Part shown: one piece after another, positions 10,523-19,661 of the stretch
Layout: each line of letters starts with the position of its first letter
How positions within the stretch are numbered: position 1 is the first letter of the stretch
DNA from: JACRCT01 sp049841135
GTDB taxonomy: Bacteria > Myxococcota > Myxococcia > Myxococcales > UBA5297
Assembly (NCBI GenBank): GCA_049841135.1
Contig: JASGHK010000008.1
Span: forward strand, 1,426,001-1,490,000
Direction of reading: 5' to 3'
DNA length: 64,000 bases
Translations under genes and position numbers: made by a program
The notes under the pieces: model-generated
What the model was told of the DNA's origin: nothing
What the model saw: the letters and a program-made list of their open reading frames with translations, nothing else
Database searches by the model: none

Positions 10523-13500
10523 CTACTTGACCCACCCCCTCGCCCGGACCTCCGCCTCCTTGAGCTCGGTGGCCAGCGCACGCACTGCGGCCGGCCCCAG
10601 GTGTAGCGCGGCCGCGCTCTGGACGACCTCCTTGGCGGCGCGCGAGGCGCCCTCGGGGCCGGCCAGGCTGGCCAGCGCCGAGGTGAGCCGAACGAGGTGG
10701 AGATCCACCGCCTCGGCGGGAACCTCGGCGTCGTGGTGGTGCGCGCAGATGTCGAGGAGGTAGGCGGGGAGCGCCCACTGCCGGATGGCCATGGCGCCCA
10801 CCTCGACGTGAACGCGCTCGACGACCTGCTGGCCCAGCTCGACGGAGGTGAGCCGCGCACCGGGCTCGCTCTTGATCCTCGCGAAGATGTGCGGCGCCAG
10901 GGCCCGCCCCACGTCGTGGAGCAGGCCCCCGAGCCAGACGTGGTCGCTCCGGGCGCCGCGCTGGCGCAGCGCGGCACCGGCGGCCGCGGTCGCGACCGCC
11001 ACGGCGCGGATGAAGAGGGCGGTGGAGCCTGCTCTGTCGCCGGGCAGGCCGAGGAGGTTGCGCGCGGCGACGGCGCTGGCGACCCGGCCCACCTCGCCCA
11101 GGCCCAGGCGCGCCACCGCCTGGTGCACCGACTCGATCTCCGAGACGCCACGATAGGCCGCGGAGTTGGCCACCTTGACCACGTCGGCCGCGAGGGCCGG
11201 GTCTCTGGAGATGAACCCGCCCACGCTTCGGGCATCGGCCTTGGGGTCGTGGACGCGCTCGATGATCTGCAACGCGACGGCGGGGAAGCTGACGAGCTCG
11301 CCAGCGGAGACCTTCGCGGCCTCGAGCAACCGGCCGGCGCTCTCCTCGATCTGGGCCTCCTCCTCCGGCAGTCGCGCCGGAGGCGGCCTGGGGACTTCGG
11401 TGTGCAACGCTCTGGCGAACGGGAGGAATGGGTCCTGGTCGTCTTGCGCGGGCTGCGGAGGCGCGGGAGGGCCAGGTGGAGGTGGGGGCACGGCCGTCGC
11501 CGGAGCTTGAGGGACGAGAGGCGCAGGAGGCGCGGCCGGCACGGTTGGGGTCGCAGGCCTGGGCGTGCGCTGCAGGCTCCGTTTGAGCCGCGTCAGCCAG
11601 CCCTCCTTGGGGCTCTTCTTCTCGGTTTCAGCCGGTGGGGCCGCGAGCGGCGGTGGTGCGGGCGGAGGGGCGTCCGCTTCGGGGCGCACGGGAGTCAGGG
11701 TGACCTCGGGCCACCTCAGGGCGGGCCGAGGAGCGGGCTCGGGGCTCGCGACGACGATTCTGGGTCCTCGGCTCGAGCTGCCTCTTCCACGTTCAAGGCT
11801 TCCGACTTCTGGCTTTCCGGCCTCGGAGCGTCCGGAACCGCATCTGCCTCTACGGCTGTGGCTGCGGCGCTGGCACCTTCGGGTGCGATTCTCGGCGTCC
11901 GACGCGGCGGCTGGCTTTGTTGTGGGCGGATTGGCCTCGACGCCGGCGCTGAAGGCGGCCAGCAGGTCGGCGACCCCCGCCGCGCTCAGCGGCTCTTCCG
12001 CGGCTGCCTTCTCCTCGCCGGATGGCACTGGCGGGACCTGTGCCACCTCCCGGCTCGCAGCCACGTCCGAGGCCGCCCGAACGAACGTCTTATCGGGTTC
12101 GCCCACGAGCAAGTCGGCGACTCCCGGGGGCGGGCTCTCGACTGCCTGCGCCCTCGGTGGCGTGACCGGAAGCGATTCCGGTCTGGCCGCGAGCAGCTCG
12201 GCAATCCCCGCCGCGGTCAGCGGCTCCTCGGCGGCTTCGGCTTCTCCAGACGGCGCCGGGGCTGGCTCCGGCTTCGCGACTACGTCGAGCGACTTCTCAG
12301 GGCCTCCCGCCAGCAGCTCGGCGACCCCCGCCGCCGTCAGCGGCTCTTCGGCTGCGGCTTCTCCAGACGGCGCCGGGGCTGGCTCCTGCTTCGCGACTAC
12401 ATCGAGCGACTTCTCAGGGCCTGCCGCCAGCAACTCGGCGATCCCCGCCGCCGTCAGCGGCTCTTCGGTGGCTGCTGCATCTCCGGACGGCGCTGGCACT
12501 TCATCGGCACCCAGCTTCGCAGCCACGTCCGAAGCCGAGTGGACAACCGTCTTCTCGGGACCTTCCGCCAGCAACTCGGCGCCACCAAGCGCAGCGGGCT
12601 TCGGTGGCTCGACTGCAGCCGGCGTGCGAATCCGCGATGGGTCGGTTCCAGCCAGCAGCTGGGCCAGACTGAGCGGAGCTGGAGCGCTCTCCGCTGGGAT
12701 CGTCTCCGTCCGCGGCTCTGCGAGACCTGCGATGCCGCCGGAACCAGGAGCCGTCCGAGCGAGAGGCACCCCAATCCAGACCGGCGTCGCACGGACGGGG
12801 CCGGGCGCTGCTGGTGCCGCTTCGCCCTCCGCCCCGGGCGCTGGCGACGCCGGTTGCGCAGGCGTAGGCACTTCGGACGGCACCCTCGTGAAGCCCTTGT
12901 CGAGCCAGGCCGGCGCTGGCCTCGAGATGCGAGGCTTCGGTGGCACCAAGACGGCCTCCGCCGGCTGGGGTTGGTGCCGAGATCGCCTTCTCCTCCTCGG
13001 CGACCGGCGTGGCGGGAGGCGTCGCTTCTGCCACGGGACCTGTCACAGGCGGTGAAGGCCTCTGCTCGACTTCGGGCTCCGGCTTCGGCTCCTCGGGCTT
13101 CGGCTCCTCCGGTACTGGCGCCGGCGTGAGCTTCTGCACGGCCTGCGGCTGGTCCTTCCGGCAAAGCCGCGCCTTCACCCGAGTCCCGCCCGCCTCCGAC
13201 ACCCCCTCGCCGACCGCGCCCCTGTCGTTGAGCGCTGCCCAGGCGGCAATGGCCTCGAGCACCGCTGCCGCCACCAGCAGATCCTGCGAGAGGACTGACA
13301 CGACGCTGCCGCCGCGCTTCCGGGCAGCGGTGGGGACCCGGGGCAGGCCGTAGCCTTCCTCGAGGATGTCCGCCACCCAGGCCGGCTCGCGCTCCATGTC
13401 GACGGTCAGGTTGGCGAGCGTGACGACCGCCTCGATCCAGTCCTCGCCCTCGAGCGGGGCAAGCTCCTGGAGCGCGTCCCGGGCATCGCAGAGCGCCGCG

Positions 13501-14012
13501 CCGGGGAGCCGCATGCCGTCGCCGCCGACCACCGTCAGCTCGCCATCCGGCTCGGTGTGCCCCTCGGGGAAGAGGACTCGCAGGGGTTCGTCGGGCCCGA
13601 CCACATCCCAGCTGTGAGCATTCCAGTAGGCCGCTGCTCCCTTCAAGAATGCGCCGATGGCGCCCAGCATCGCCTTCCCGAGTGGTTTGTTGCAGCCGAC
13701 CGCGAAGGCGAACACGGCGCGGGTCTTGAGCACGCTCGCCGGCAGCGGGCCGGTCGCGAGCCCCAAGCTCCCAGCCGCGCTGGCGAGTGCCGGCTCGCAG
13801 GAGACCTTCGCTCCCCCAGCGGCGTTCTTCACGGCTTCGAGCCCGCGCTTGTCGCTCGGGGCGCGCTGGACGGAAGGCTCGCCGCCCTCGACCTGGCCGA
13901 CGTAGACGTAGCCACGCACGCCACCGGGGCCGGGCACCGGACCGAGCCGGAAGACGTGCATCACGGGTGAAGCGGAGTCAGCGTCGCCCACGGGCCCAAC
14001 CATAGCAGGCAC
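10523..14012 (-). CDS. Large repeat-rich HDOD-domain protein (several frameshifts)
   Basis: The C-terminal about 290 residues form an HDOD domain (LVSFPAVALQIIERVHDP, FISRDPALAADVVKVANSA, WLGGLLHDVGRALAPHIF), a regulatory relative of HD phosphohydrolases. The N-terminal about 300 residues (GGVRGYVYVGQVEGGEP onwards) are unrecognised. Between them are Pro/Ala/Glu-rich sequence and about seven 39-40-residue repeats with core AAGIAELLAAGPEKSLDVV. The frame breaks near 12962, where one extra G turns CCGCGG into CCGGCGG. Three more insertions are likely at 11887, about 11786 and 11756; two of these turn GATC into GATTC, and together they restore frame. Start could be GTG 14012, ATG 14003 or ATG 13961. 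Confidence 0.65.
11950..12545 (-). repeat. Tandem coding repeats, period 117-120 bases
   Basis: Units encoding EEPLTAAGIAELLA followed by GPEKSLDVVAK and a PAPSGE spacer are spaced 117-120 bases apart in the HDOD gene, with two more divergent copies using DKTFVRAASDVAA. The unit may be a short docking helix in a disordered linker; no named family is recognised. Confidence 0.7.
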
Positions 14013-14240
14013 ATAGAGGCCGGGCAGGTTCTCGGCTGCCGGGACGCCCCTCTCGCAGGCTGCTGGCGCGAGGCTCCTTTCGACATTCAGTGCGACCTGT
14101 TCGCAGGCCTTTCCCCGGCAGCTCCAGCGGTTGCCGCCCTTCTCGGCAATCTGCGCGACATCTTCCGGCGCGCTCCATCAAGGGGCTGAGAGACGGGCCC
14201 GCCGTCCGACCTGCGGCGTCCCTCGACGAAAGGACCGACC

Positions 14241-15011
14241 ATGCTGCGCTCCCTGCTGCCCCTGCTGCTGTTGCCGACCCTGAGCGCCGTCCCCAACTCC
14301 GCGCTGCGCGTCAGCTGCGGCGACTGCAACCCGTTCCAGGCCATCCAGGTGATCCTCGACGGCGCGGACCTCCGGACCGACGCCTCGGTCCACGTCGTCG
14401 ACATCGCGCCCGGCCGCCACAACCTCCGCTTGGTCAAGTGGATCAACCCGTTCAAGATCGAGACCTACTACGAGGGCGTGGTGGACTTCCCGCCGGGCAC
14501 GGAGCTGCGCGCCAAGGTGACCCGGGGCAAGCTCGACATCTACGGCCGCGGCCAGTGGTCCGCCCCGGTTCCACCCGGCGCGGCTTTCGGACCGCCCCGC
14601 ATCGTTCACGGCGTCCAGCGGGCGGACGGGGGCTCGGCGGTGCGGGTGGCACGCAAGGTCACGCTGACGGGGATGAAGGGCCAGCTCTTCCACCACGGCT
14701 GCCGACTGCGCGCCCGCGGCGGCAACTGGAGCGACTGGACCACCAGCGAGGCGTTCACCGTGCCTTCCGACCCGTACACGACGGAGCTGAGCTGGGACCA
14801 CTCGTACGGCTACCTGGAGGACCTGGGCGACTCGCGCCGCGATGTCGTCGAGATGGCGGTCTTCGACCACAGCAACGCGTCGCTGGCCACGAGCGAGACC
14901 ACGCTGGCGCTGAAGCGGGGCCGCGACGGCGACCGGGACCGCGAGGACGACGAAGACGAGGAGGACGACGACCGGCCCCGCTCGCGCCGCCGCCACCACC
15001 ACCGGCACTGA
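14241..15011 (+). CDS. Secreted protein with PEGA-like segment and charged tail
   Basis: 256-residue protein with a clear signal peptide (MLRSLLPLLLLPTLSA) and a good AAGGA ribosome site 7 bases before the ATG. A PEGA-like segment (IQVILDGADLRTDAS, then APGRHNLRLVKW) may bind cell-wall or surface material. The last 25 residues are an acidic block (DREDDEDEEDDD) followed directly by an Arg/His block (SRRRHHHRH), an unusual polyampholyte tail. Function unknown. It diverges from the HDOD gene across a 228-base gap with no other recognisable feature. Confidence 0.7.
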   Translation: MLRSLLPLLLLPTLSAVPNSALRVSCGDCNPFQAIQVILDGADLRTDASVHVVDIAPGRHNLRLVKWINPFKIETYYEGVVDFPPGTELRAKVTRGKLDIYGRGQWSAPVPPGAAFGPPRIVHGVQRADGGSAVRVARKVTLTGMKGQLFHHGCRLRARGGNWSDWTTSEAFTVPSDPYTTELSWDHSYGYLEDLGDSRRDVVEMAVFDHSNASLATSETTLALKRGRDGDRDREDDEDEEDDDRPRSRRRHHHRH

Positions 15012-15183
15012 GGGGCCGCCAATTCACCCATATGATCGATGCGGGCCGCGACGTGACGCCCATCACGCGTCGCGCGCAACCTCTGGTCTTTTCCCAGGAT
15101 TCCGGTGGCGGCGATGACGTGACGGCGATCACCCGATCGACGTAGGCAGCGGTCCTTCCTGGGGAACCCGGCCGAACCCCGGA

Positions 15184-15814
15184 TCAGGCGCCTGGCCAGG
15201 CCGTCAGCGAGGTCAGCAGCGAGTCGATCGCCGCTCGGGCCTTGGCGGGGAACGGTGCCCGTCCCGGCAGTGAGAGCTCGCAGGTGCCTTTGACCGCGTT
15301 CACCAGGAGCAGCGGTTCGTCGGAGTCGGCCTTGAGCGGACGCTCGCGATACTCGAGGTGCTCGCGGATGGCCTGCTCGGCGCAGGACCAGACCCGCGGA
15401 TACTCCTCTGGGACACAGACCACGCGGTGCCCGTCCCAGCCGATGACCGCGGCGACACAGGCTTCGTAGATCTCGCTGCCGTCCTGGCTGGTCAGCAGCG
15501 TGGCGAGCTTCCGGAGCACGCACGGCGTCGTAGACCCCGCCCGGCGCCGGCTTGGGCAGCGTGCCCTTCGACGCCAGCACCGGCGAGAGCGCGAACCTCG
15601 TCGCCATGCCGTCGGTCAGCCGGCTCTCCCCCCGCTGCTCCGCCGTCACCCGCTCGCCGTCGACCACGACCGCCCAGATCCCCGGCGTCCATTCACGGAC
15701 CTTGTCCGCGAAGGCTGCCGACGCTGCGCCGCCCAGCTCCAGTCCCAGCCGCCGACGGTGGTAGTTGGCCAGCACGACGCCGTTCCGGACGGTCTTCAGC
15801 AGCGTGTAGCTCAT
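15184..15814 (-). CDS. Aminotransferase class IV-like protein, PabC-like (frameshifted)
   Basis: Third gene of the pab run; its ATG overlaps the pabB stop (ATGA at 15811-15814). N-terminal segment NGVVLANYHRRRLGLEL and C-terminal SEIYEACVAAVIGW and LLLVNAVKGTCEL resemble the class IV PLP aminotransferase fold that includes 4-amino-4-deoxychorismate lyase. The catalytic Lys is not clear to me. The frame breaks near 15520-15530; one extra base joins the two halves. With the pabAB neighbours, conversion of aminodeoxychorismate to p-aminobenzoate is the natural inference. Confidence 0.6.
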
Positions 15815-16794
15815 CGCAGCGCTCCCAGCTTGACGCGAAGCTCTTCGAGCTCGGCCTCGGCGCTCGAGTCGTAGACGACTCCGCTGCCGACTCCATAGAC
15901 CCAGCCGTCCGCGACCTTGGTGGCGGTGCGGATGAGCAGGCTGAACGCCGAACGCTCGTCTTCCAACAGGCCCAGCGCACCGCAGTACGCGCCGCGCGGC
16001 GACGACTCCAGTTTGCCGATCAGCTCCAGCGCCGCCTTCTTCGGCGCGCCCGTCACCGAGCCGCCCGGGTGCAGCGCCCCCAGCACGTCGAGCGGCCCCT
16101 TCCCTTCCGCCAGCTCGCCCACCACGTCGCTGACGGCCTGCAGGGCGTAGGGCAGCTCCAGGAAGCGGCGCGGGCACGGCACCTCGACGCTGCGCGGACG
16201 GCAGACCGGCGTCAGGTCGTTGCGCAGCAGGTCGGTGATCATCGCCAGCTCGGCGCGGTCCTTCTCGCTGGCGTCGAGCTTTCCGCCCTCGCCGGCCCTG
16301 GCCGTGCCCTTCATCGGCTCGGTGTGGACGCGGCCCCGGTCCGTCTCGAAGAACAGCTCGGGCGAAGCGGAGACGAACTCGGTTCCGTCCGGCAGCCGCA
16401 CCCAGGCCGCGAAGCGCGGGACGCCGCGGGCGCACAGCGTCGCGAAGAGCTCGCTGCCGGCCACGGGGCTCAGGCGCGCCCGGACGGTGTGGCAGACCTG
16501 GTACACGTCGCCGGCGGCGATGGTCTCCCGGACGGTCTCGATGGCCTCGCGGTAGCCCTGCTCCTCGAGCGCAGGAGCAAGCGATCGCGGTGCGACGTCC
16601 AGCTCCAGATCTACTGGCCTCGCCGTTCCTCCCAGCAGTGTGGGCTCGCGGGCCTCGAAGGGGACGTACGCGACGAGCGGCGCCCGCGTGGATGCCGCCG
16701 CACCAAGGTCATCGACGAGCAGCATCCGGCCTCGCCCGAAGCCCGGGCCCAGGAGCGCAAAGGGATCGCCGCGGTCGACCGCCGAGAGCTTCAT
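15811..16794 (-). CDS. pabB: Aminodeoxychorismate synthase component I
   Basis: Chorismate-binding enzyme that aminates chorismate, 327 residues. It lacks most of the N-terminal domain of long PabB/TrpE forms. Motifs: PMKGTARAGEGG and KDRAELAMITDLLRNDL, the PIKGT-type signature that separates PabB from TrpE, then HPGGSVTGAPKKAALELI and ESSPRGAYCGALG. The ATG overlaps the pabA stop by ATGA (16791-16794), so synthesis of the glutaminase and synthase subunits is probably coupled. Part of the fmdB-pabA-pabB-pabC-like operon supplying p-aminobenzoate for folate. Confidence 0.88.
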   Translation of the reverse strand: MKLSAVDRGDPFALLGPGFGRGRMLLVDDLGAAASTRAPLVAYVPFEAREPTLLGGTARPVDLELDVAPRSLAPALEEQGYREAIETVRETIAAGDVYQVCHTVRARLSPVAGSELFATLCARGVPRFAAWVRLPDGTEFVSASPELFFETDRGRVHTEPMKGTARAGEGGKLDASEKDRAELAMITDLLRNDLTPVCRPRSVEVPCPRRFLELPYALQAVSDVVGELAEGKGPLDVLGALHPGGSVTGAPKKAALELIGKLESSPRGAYCGALGLLEDERSAFSLLIRTATKVADGWVYGVGSGVVYDSSAEAELEELRVKLGALR

Positions 16795-17357
16795 GCCGCC
16801 ACCGCCGCGAAGAACTCGGCGAGCATCTGCCGGCCGGTCGGCGTGCCGTAGGAGTCGGGGTGGAACTGCAGCCCGGCGATGGGCAGGCAGGCGTGCTCCA
16901 CGGCCATGGCGAGACCATCCTGCGTGGTCGCCACCACCACCAGCGGCGACTGCACGTCCTCCAGGCCGAGCGAGTGATAGCGCATCACCTGGTGGGGCCC
17001 GGCGATGCCCGGGAACAGCCGCGAGCGCTCGAACAGCACCGTGGACTGCTTGCCGTGGCACGGCCGGCAGCGCCGCAAGCGCGCGCCGAACGCAAGGCCG
17101 ATCGCCTGGTGCCCGAGGCAGATCCCCAGGAGCGGCATCCGCGCCAGGGCCGCCGCCTGCACGACGCCCAGCAGGCCCGCCCTCTGTGGATCTTCGGGGC
17201 CAGGCCCGAGGACCACCGCATCGAAGTCCCGCAGCGTTTCGAGGCGCTCGGCCACCTTCCGGCCTGGGCGGATCTCCATGTCGTCGCGGTCGAACGGCAA
17301 CGCGTCGACCACGTTCCACGAGAACGAGTCCTCATTCTCCAGGAAGAGGACGCGCAC
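16791..17357 (-). CDS. pabA: Aminodeoxychorismate/anthranilate synthase glutaminase component
   Basis: Class I glutamine amidotransferase (188 residues) that hydrolyses glutamine and passes ammonia to PabB. Nucleophile elbow GICLGHQAIGLAFG holds the catalytic Cys. The His of the triad is in GLQFHPDSYGTPTG, where the usual Glu (HPES) is Asp. The oxyanion segment is LGPGPEDPQRAG. The start is GTG at 17357, 9 bases after the fmdB-like stop. The Glu-to-Asp change keeps an acid and is probably tolerated. Confidence 0.87.
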   Translation of the reverse strand: MRVLFLENEDSFSWNVVDALPFDRDDMEIRPGRKVAERLETLRDFDAVVLGPGPEDPQRAGLLGVVQAAALARMPLLGICLGHQAIGLAFGARLRRCRPCHGKQSTVLFERSRLFPGIAGPHQVMRYHSLGLEDVQSPLVVVATTQDGLAMAVEHACLPIAGLQFHPDSYGTPTGRQMLAEFFAAVAA

Positions 17358-17366
17358 GGAGCCGAC

Positions 17367-17600
17367 CTAGTGGCAGCTGCCGCAGTTGCCGCCGTGGCAC
17401 CCGCCGCAGCCGCCGCCCGACCCGTGGGAGTGGCCCGACGAAGCGGAGGAGCCGCCGCCCTCCACGTGGGAGCAGCACGCCGAGAGGATGCGCTTGCCCT
17501 TGCCCGAGCACTTCGGGCAGTCGGCGGTCTTGGTGGACGACGAGACGAGGTCCTCGAAGACCAGGTCGCACTTCTTGCACTGGAACTCGTAGAGAGGCAT
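17367..17600 (-). CDS. FmdB-type zinc-ribbon protein
   Basis: 77 residues. MPLYEFQCKKCDLVFEDLV and CPKCSGKGKRILSACC form the FmdB/CxxC_CxxC zinc ribbon. The tail is rich in Gly, His, Ser and Cys (GGCGGCHGGNCGSCH), which could bind metal. The family role is not settled (regulator or metal chaperone). It is the first gene of the pab operon. Confidence 0.85.
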   Translation of the reverse strand: MPLYEFQCKKCDLVFEDLVSSSTKTADCPKCSGKGKRILSACCSHVEGGGSSASSGHSHGSGGGCGGCHGGNCGSCH

Positions 17601-17680
17601 GGCGCGCGAAGACTAGCTTAAAACTCGACGCTGTGCGCCCCCCGCCAGGGCCCTGTAGCGCCAGGGCCCATCCCCGCAGG

Positions 17681-19039
17681 TCATGCGGGCGGACTCACGC
17701 CGCGCTCCACTCTCTTGGGAAAGCCGTCCGTCTTCAGGGCTCGCGCCAGGACCGTCAGCGGGTGCAGCGGCCGCCGGCCGGCGTGCTGCTCGAACTGAAG
17801 CGCCGCGAGCGGGCACTCGGTCGCCCAGACGTCGGCCCCCGCCTCCTTCATCGCCTCGAACGCCTTCCGACCGATGCGCGCCGAGGCCTCGAAGCCCTCG
17901 ACCTTCATCGCCCAGGTTCCGTTGTGGCCACAGCACTCGAGGACCGTCGCCTTGATCTCCGCGCCGGGGATGCGCCGCATCAGGTCGCGGCCCTTGAAGC
18001 CGACGCCCTGGGCGCGCAGGTGGCAAGGCGCGTGGTAAGCGACGGCGCCGGGCGTGCTCCTGAACTCCAGCGTGGCGCGGGGCTCCTCACGGAGGCTCCA
18101 CAGGTACTCGCAGGGATCCAGCACGTTCGCCGCGACCATCTGGGCGCGGCCCCGGTCCGCGCCCTCGAGCAGGTGAGGCCACTCGCGGCGCAGCATCATC
18201 GAGCAGGTCGGGTTGACGACCAGGACCTTGGCCCCCTTCTCCACGAAGGGGACGAGGATCGCGAGGTCCTTGCGGGCGCGCTCGCGCAGCCCGCCCAGGT
18301 CGCCGTGCTCCCAGGCCGGCATGCCGCAGCAGACGAGCCCCGCCGCGAGCCTCACGTCCACCTTCGCCGCGTCGAGGACCGCCAGCACGTCATGGCCCAG
18401 CGCCGGCTCGTTGTGCTGGACGAAGCAGGTCTGGAACAGCACCGCCTCGCCGCCGGGCACGAAGCTGCGGCCCGCCTCGCGCGCCTCCTCCTCGAAGCTT
18501 CGCGGCGCGAAGTCCGGCAGCTTCTTGCGCCGGTCGATGCCCAGCGTCTTCTCCATCACCCGCCGCTGCGGCGCGAAGCGGTTGAGCCGGTTGGCGAGCC
18601 CCAGGCTGGCGCGCGCCAGCCTTCCCGAACGGTCGGGATCGCCCAGAAAGCGTTGCTGGAGGGTCAGCCCTCGCTCCCGGGCGCGAATCGCCATCGCCCG
18701 GTGGACGAGCTTGGGGAAGTCGAGCTGGAAGGGGTGCCGGTCTCGTGGCGTGTACGGGCACTGCACCTCGCAGAGCTTGCACTGGAAGCAGCTCGTCAGG
18801 AGCCGCTCGCCCTCCTCGGGGCCGAGCTGGCGGGCGTTGCCCTCGCGCTCGTCGAGCAGCTTGAACAGGCCGGCGAAGGTGTCGCAGAACTTGAAGCACA
18901 TCCGGCAGGACGCGCAGAGCGAGAAGGCCCGGGTCAGCTCCTTCTGCAGCAACGCCCGGTCGAAGTAGCGCGGGTCCGAGGGGTCGTAGCAGAGAGCATC
19001 GGTCGGCGCGAAGGCGCCAGCGCTCGTGGCGGCGTCCAT
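17681..19039 (-). CDS. Fe-S CCG-domain protein, GlpC/HdrD-like
   Basis: 452-residue cytoplasmic Fe-S protein. Two ferredoxin-type clusters: Cys 42/45/48/52 (CASCRMCFKFC) and Cys 84/87/90/94 (CFQCKLCEVQCPY). Two CCG domains follow (GLVCCGMPAWEHGD; VLECCGHNGTW). This is the layout of GlpC and heterodisulfide reductase subunits, which pass electrons between flavoproteins and quinones or thiols. The ATG at 19039 is preferred because GGGGGAG precedes it. It lies immediately after rubrerythrin on the same strand, so a role in electron supply for peroxide reduction is inferred. Confidence 0.85.
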   Translation of the reverse strand: MDAATSAGAFAPTDALCYDPSDPRYFDRALLQKELTRAFSLCASCRMCFKFCDTFAGLFKLLDEREGNARQLGPEEGERLLTSCFQCKLCEVQCPYTPRDRHPFQLDFPKLVHRAMAIRARERGLTLQQRFLGDPDRSGRLARASLGLANRLNRFAPQRRVMEKTLGIDRRKKLPDFAPRSFEEEAREAGRSFVPGGEAVLFQTCFVQHNEPALGHDVLAVLDAAKVDVRLAAGLVCCGMPAWEHGDLGGLRERARKDLAILVPFVEKGAKVLVVNPTCSMMLRREWPHLLEGADRGRAQMVAANVLDPCEYLWSLREEPRATLEFRSTPGAVAYHAPCHLRAQGVGFKGRDLMRRIPGAEIKATVLECCGHNGTWAMKVEGFEASARIGRKAFEAMKEAGADVWATECPLAALQFEQHAGRRPLHPLTVLARALKTDGFPKRVERGVSPPA

Positions 19040-19102
19040 GGTGAATCGCTCCCCCGACGGCGCGCGGGAGATCTTCCCGCGCGCCGTCGTCACCGAGGTC
19101 TG

Positions 19103-19519
19103 CTAGCGGATGCTCTTGAGCATCTGCTGGAAGCGCGCGGCATGGCTCTTCTCGGCCTTGGCCAGGGTCTCGAACCACTGGGCGATCTCGTGGAAGCCCT
19201 CCTCGCGCGCGGTCTTGGCCATGCCCGGGTACATCTCGGTGTACTCGTGCGTCTCGCCGGCGACCGCGGCCGCCAGGTTCGTCATCGTGTCGCCGATGGG
19301 CAGGTTGGTGGCCGGGTCGCCCACCTTCTTCATGTAGTCGAGGTGGCCGTGCGCGTGGCCGGTCTCGCCCTCCGCCGTCTCGCGGAAGTTCGCGGCGATC
19401 TCCGGGTAGCCCTCCACGTCCGCGACCTTGGCGAAGTAGAGATAGCGCCGATTGGCCTGCGCCTCGCCTGCGAACGCGTCCTTGAGGTTCTGGTGCGTCC
19501 TGCTGCCCTTGAGCTCCAT
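19103..19519 (-). CDS. Rubrerythrin-family di-iron protein, no rubredoxin domain
   Basis: 138-residue four-helix di-iron protein. Ligand motifs are EAQANRRYLYFA, ETAEGETGHAHGH, AGETHEYTEMY and AKAEKSHAARF. It ends before the C-terminal rubredoxin zinc/iron domain found in classical rubrerythrin, so electrons must come from another protein, plausibly the adjacent Fe-S protein. Strong GGAGGGG ribosome site before the ATG at 19519. Predicted role: peroxide detoxification in low oxygen. Confidence 0.88.
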   Translation of the reverse strand: MELKGSRTHQNLKDAFAGEAQANRRYLYFAKVADVEGYPEIAANFRETAEGETGHAHGHLDYMKKVGDPATNLPIGDTMTNLAAAVAGETHEYTEMYPGMAKTAREEGFHEIAQWFETLAKAEKSHAARFQQMLKSIR

Positions 19520-19661
19520 GGTTCCCCTCCAGCGGTGGGTGTGGGTGGTGTCGCGACGGCGCTGGGGAGATCGCACTTCGGGGCGAACGAAGACAGCGCG
19601 CCGTCAAGCTCGAGCGCGCGAGGGTCGCCCGGGGGACGGCGTCTGGCAGTGGGCGGTCGAG

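Noticed and set aside
10697..13129. Long plus-strand frame across the HDOD gene
   Set aside because: Composition is that of an antisense frame, while the minus strand encodes a recognisable HDOD domain.
15012..15183. Short peptide with DVTPITRR and DVTAITRS repeats after the secreted gene
   Set aside because: The direct repeat of about 14 bases is real but the frame has no ribosome site and is only about 37 codons; left as non-coding.
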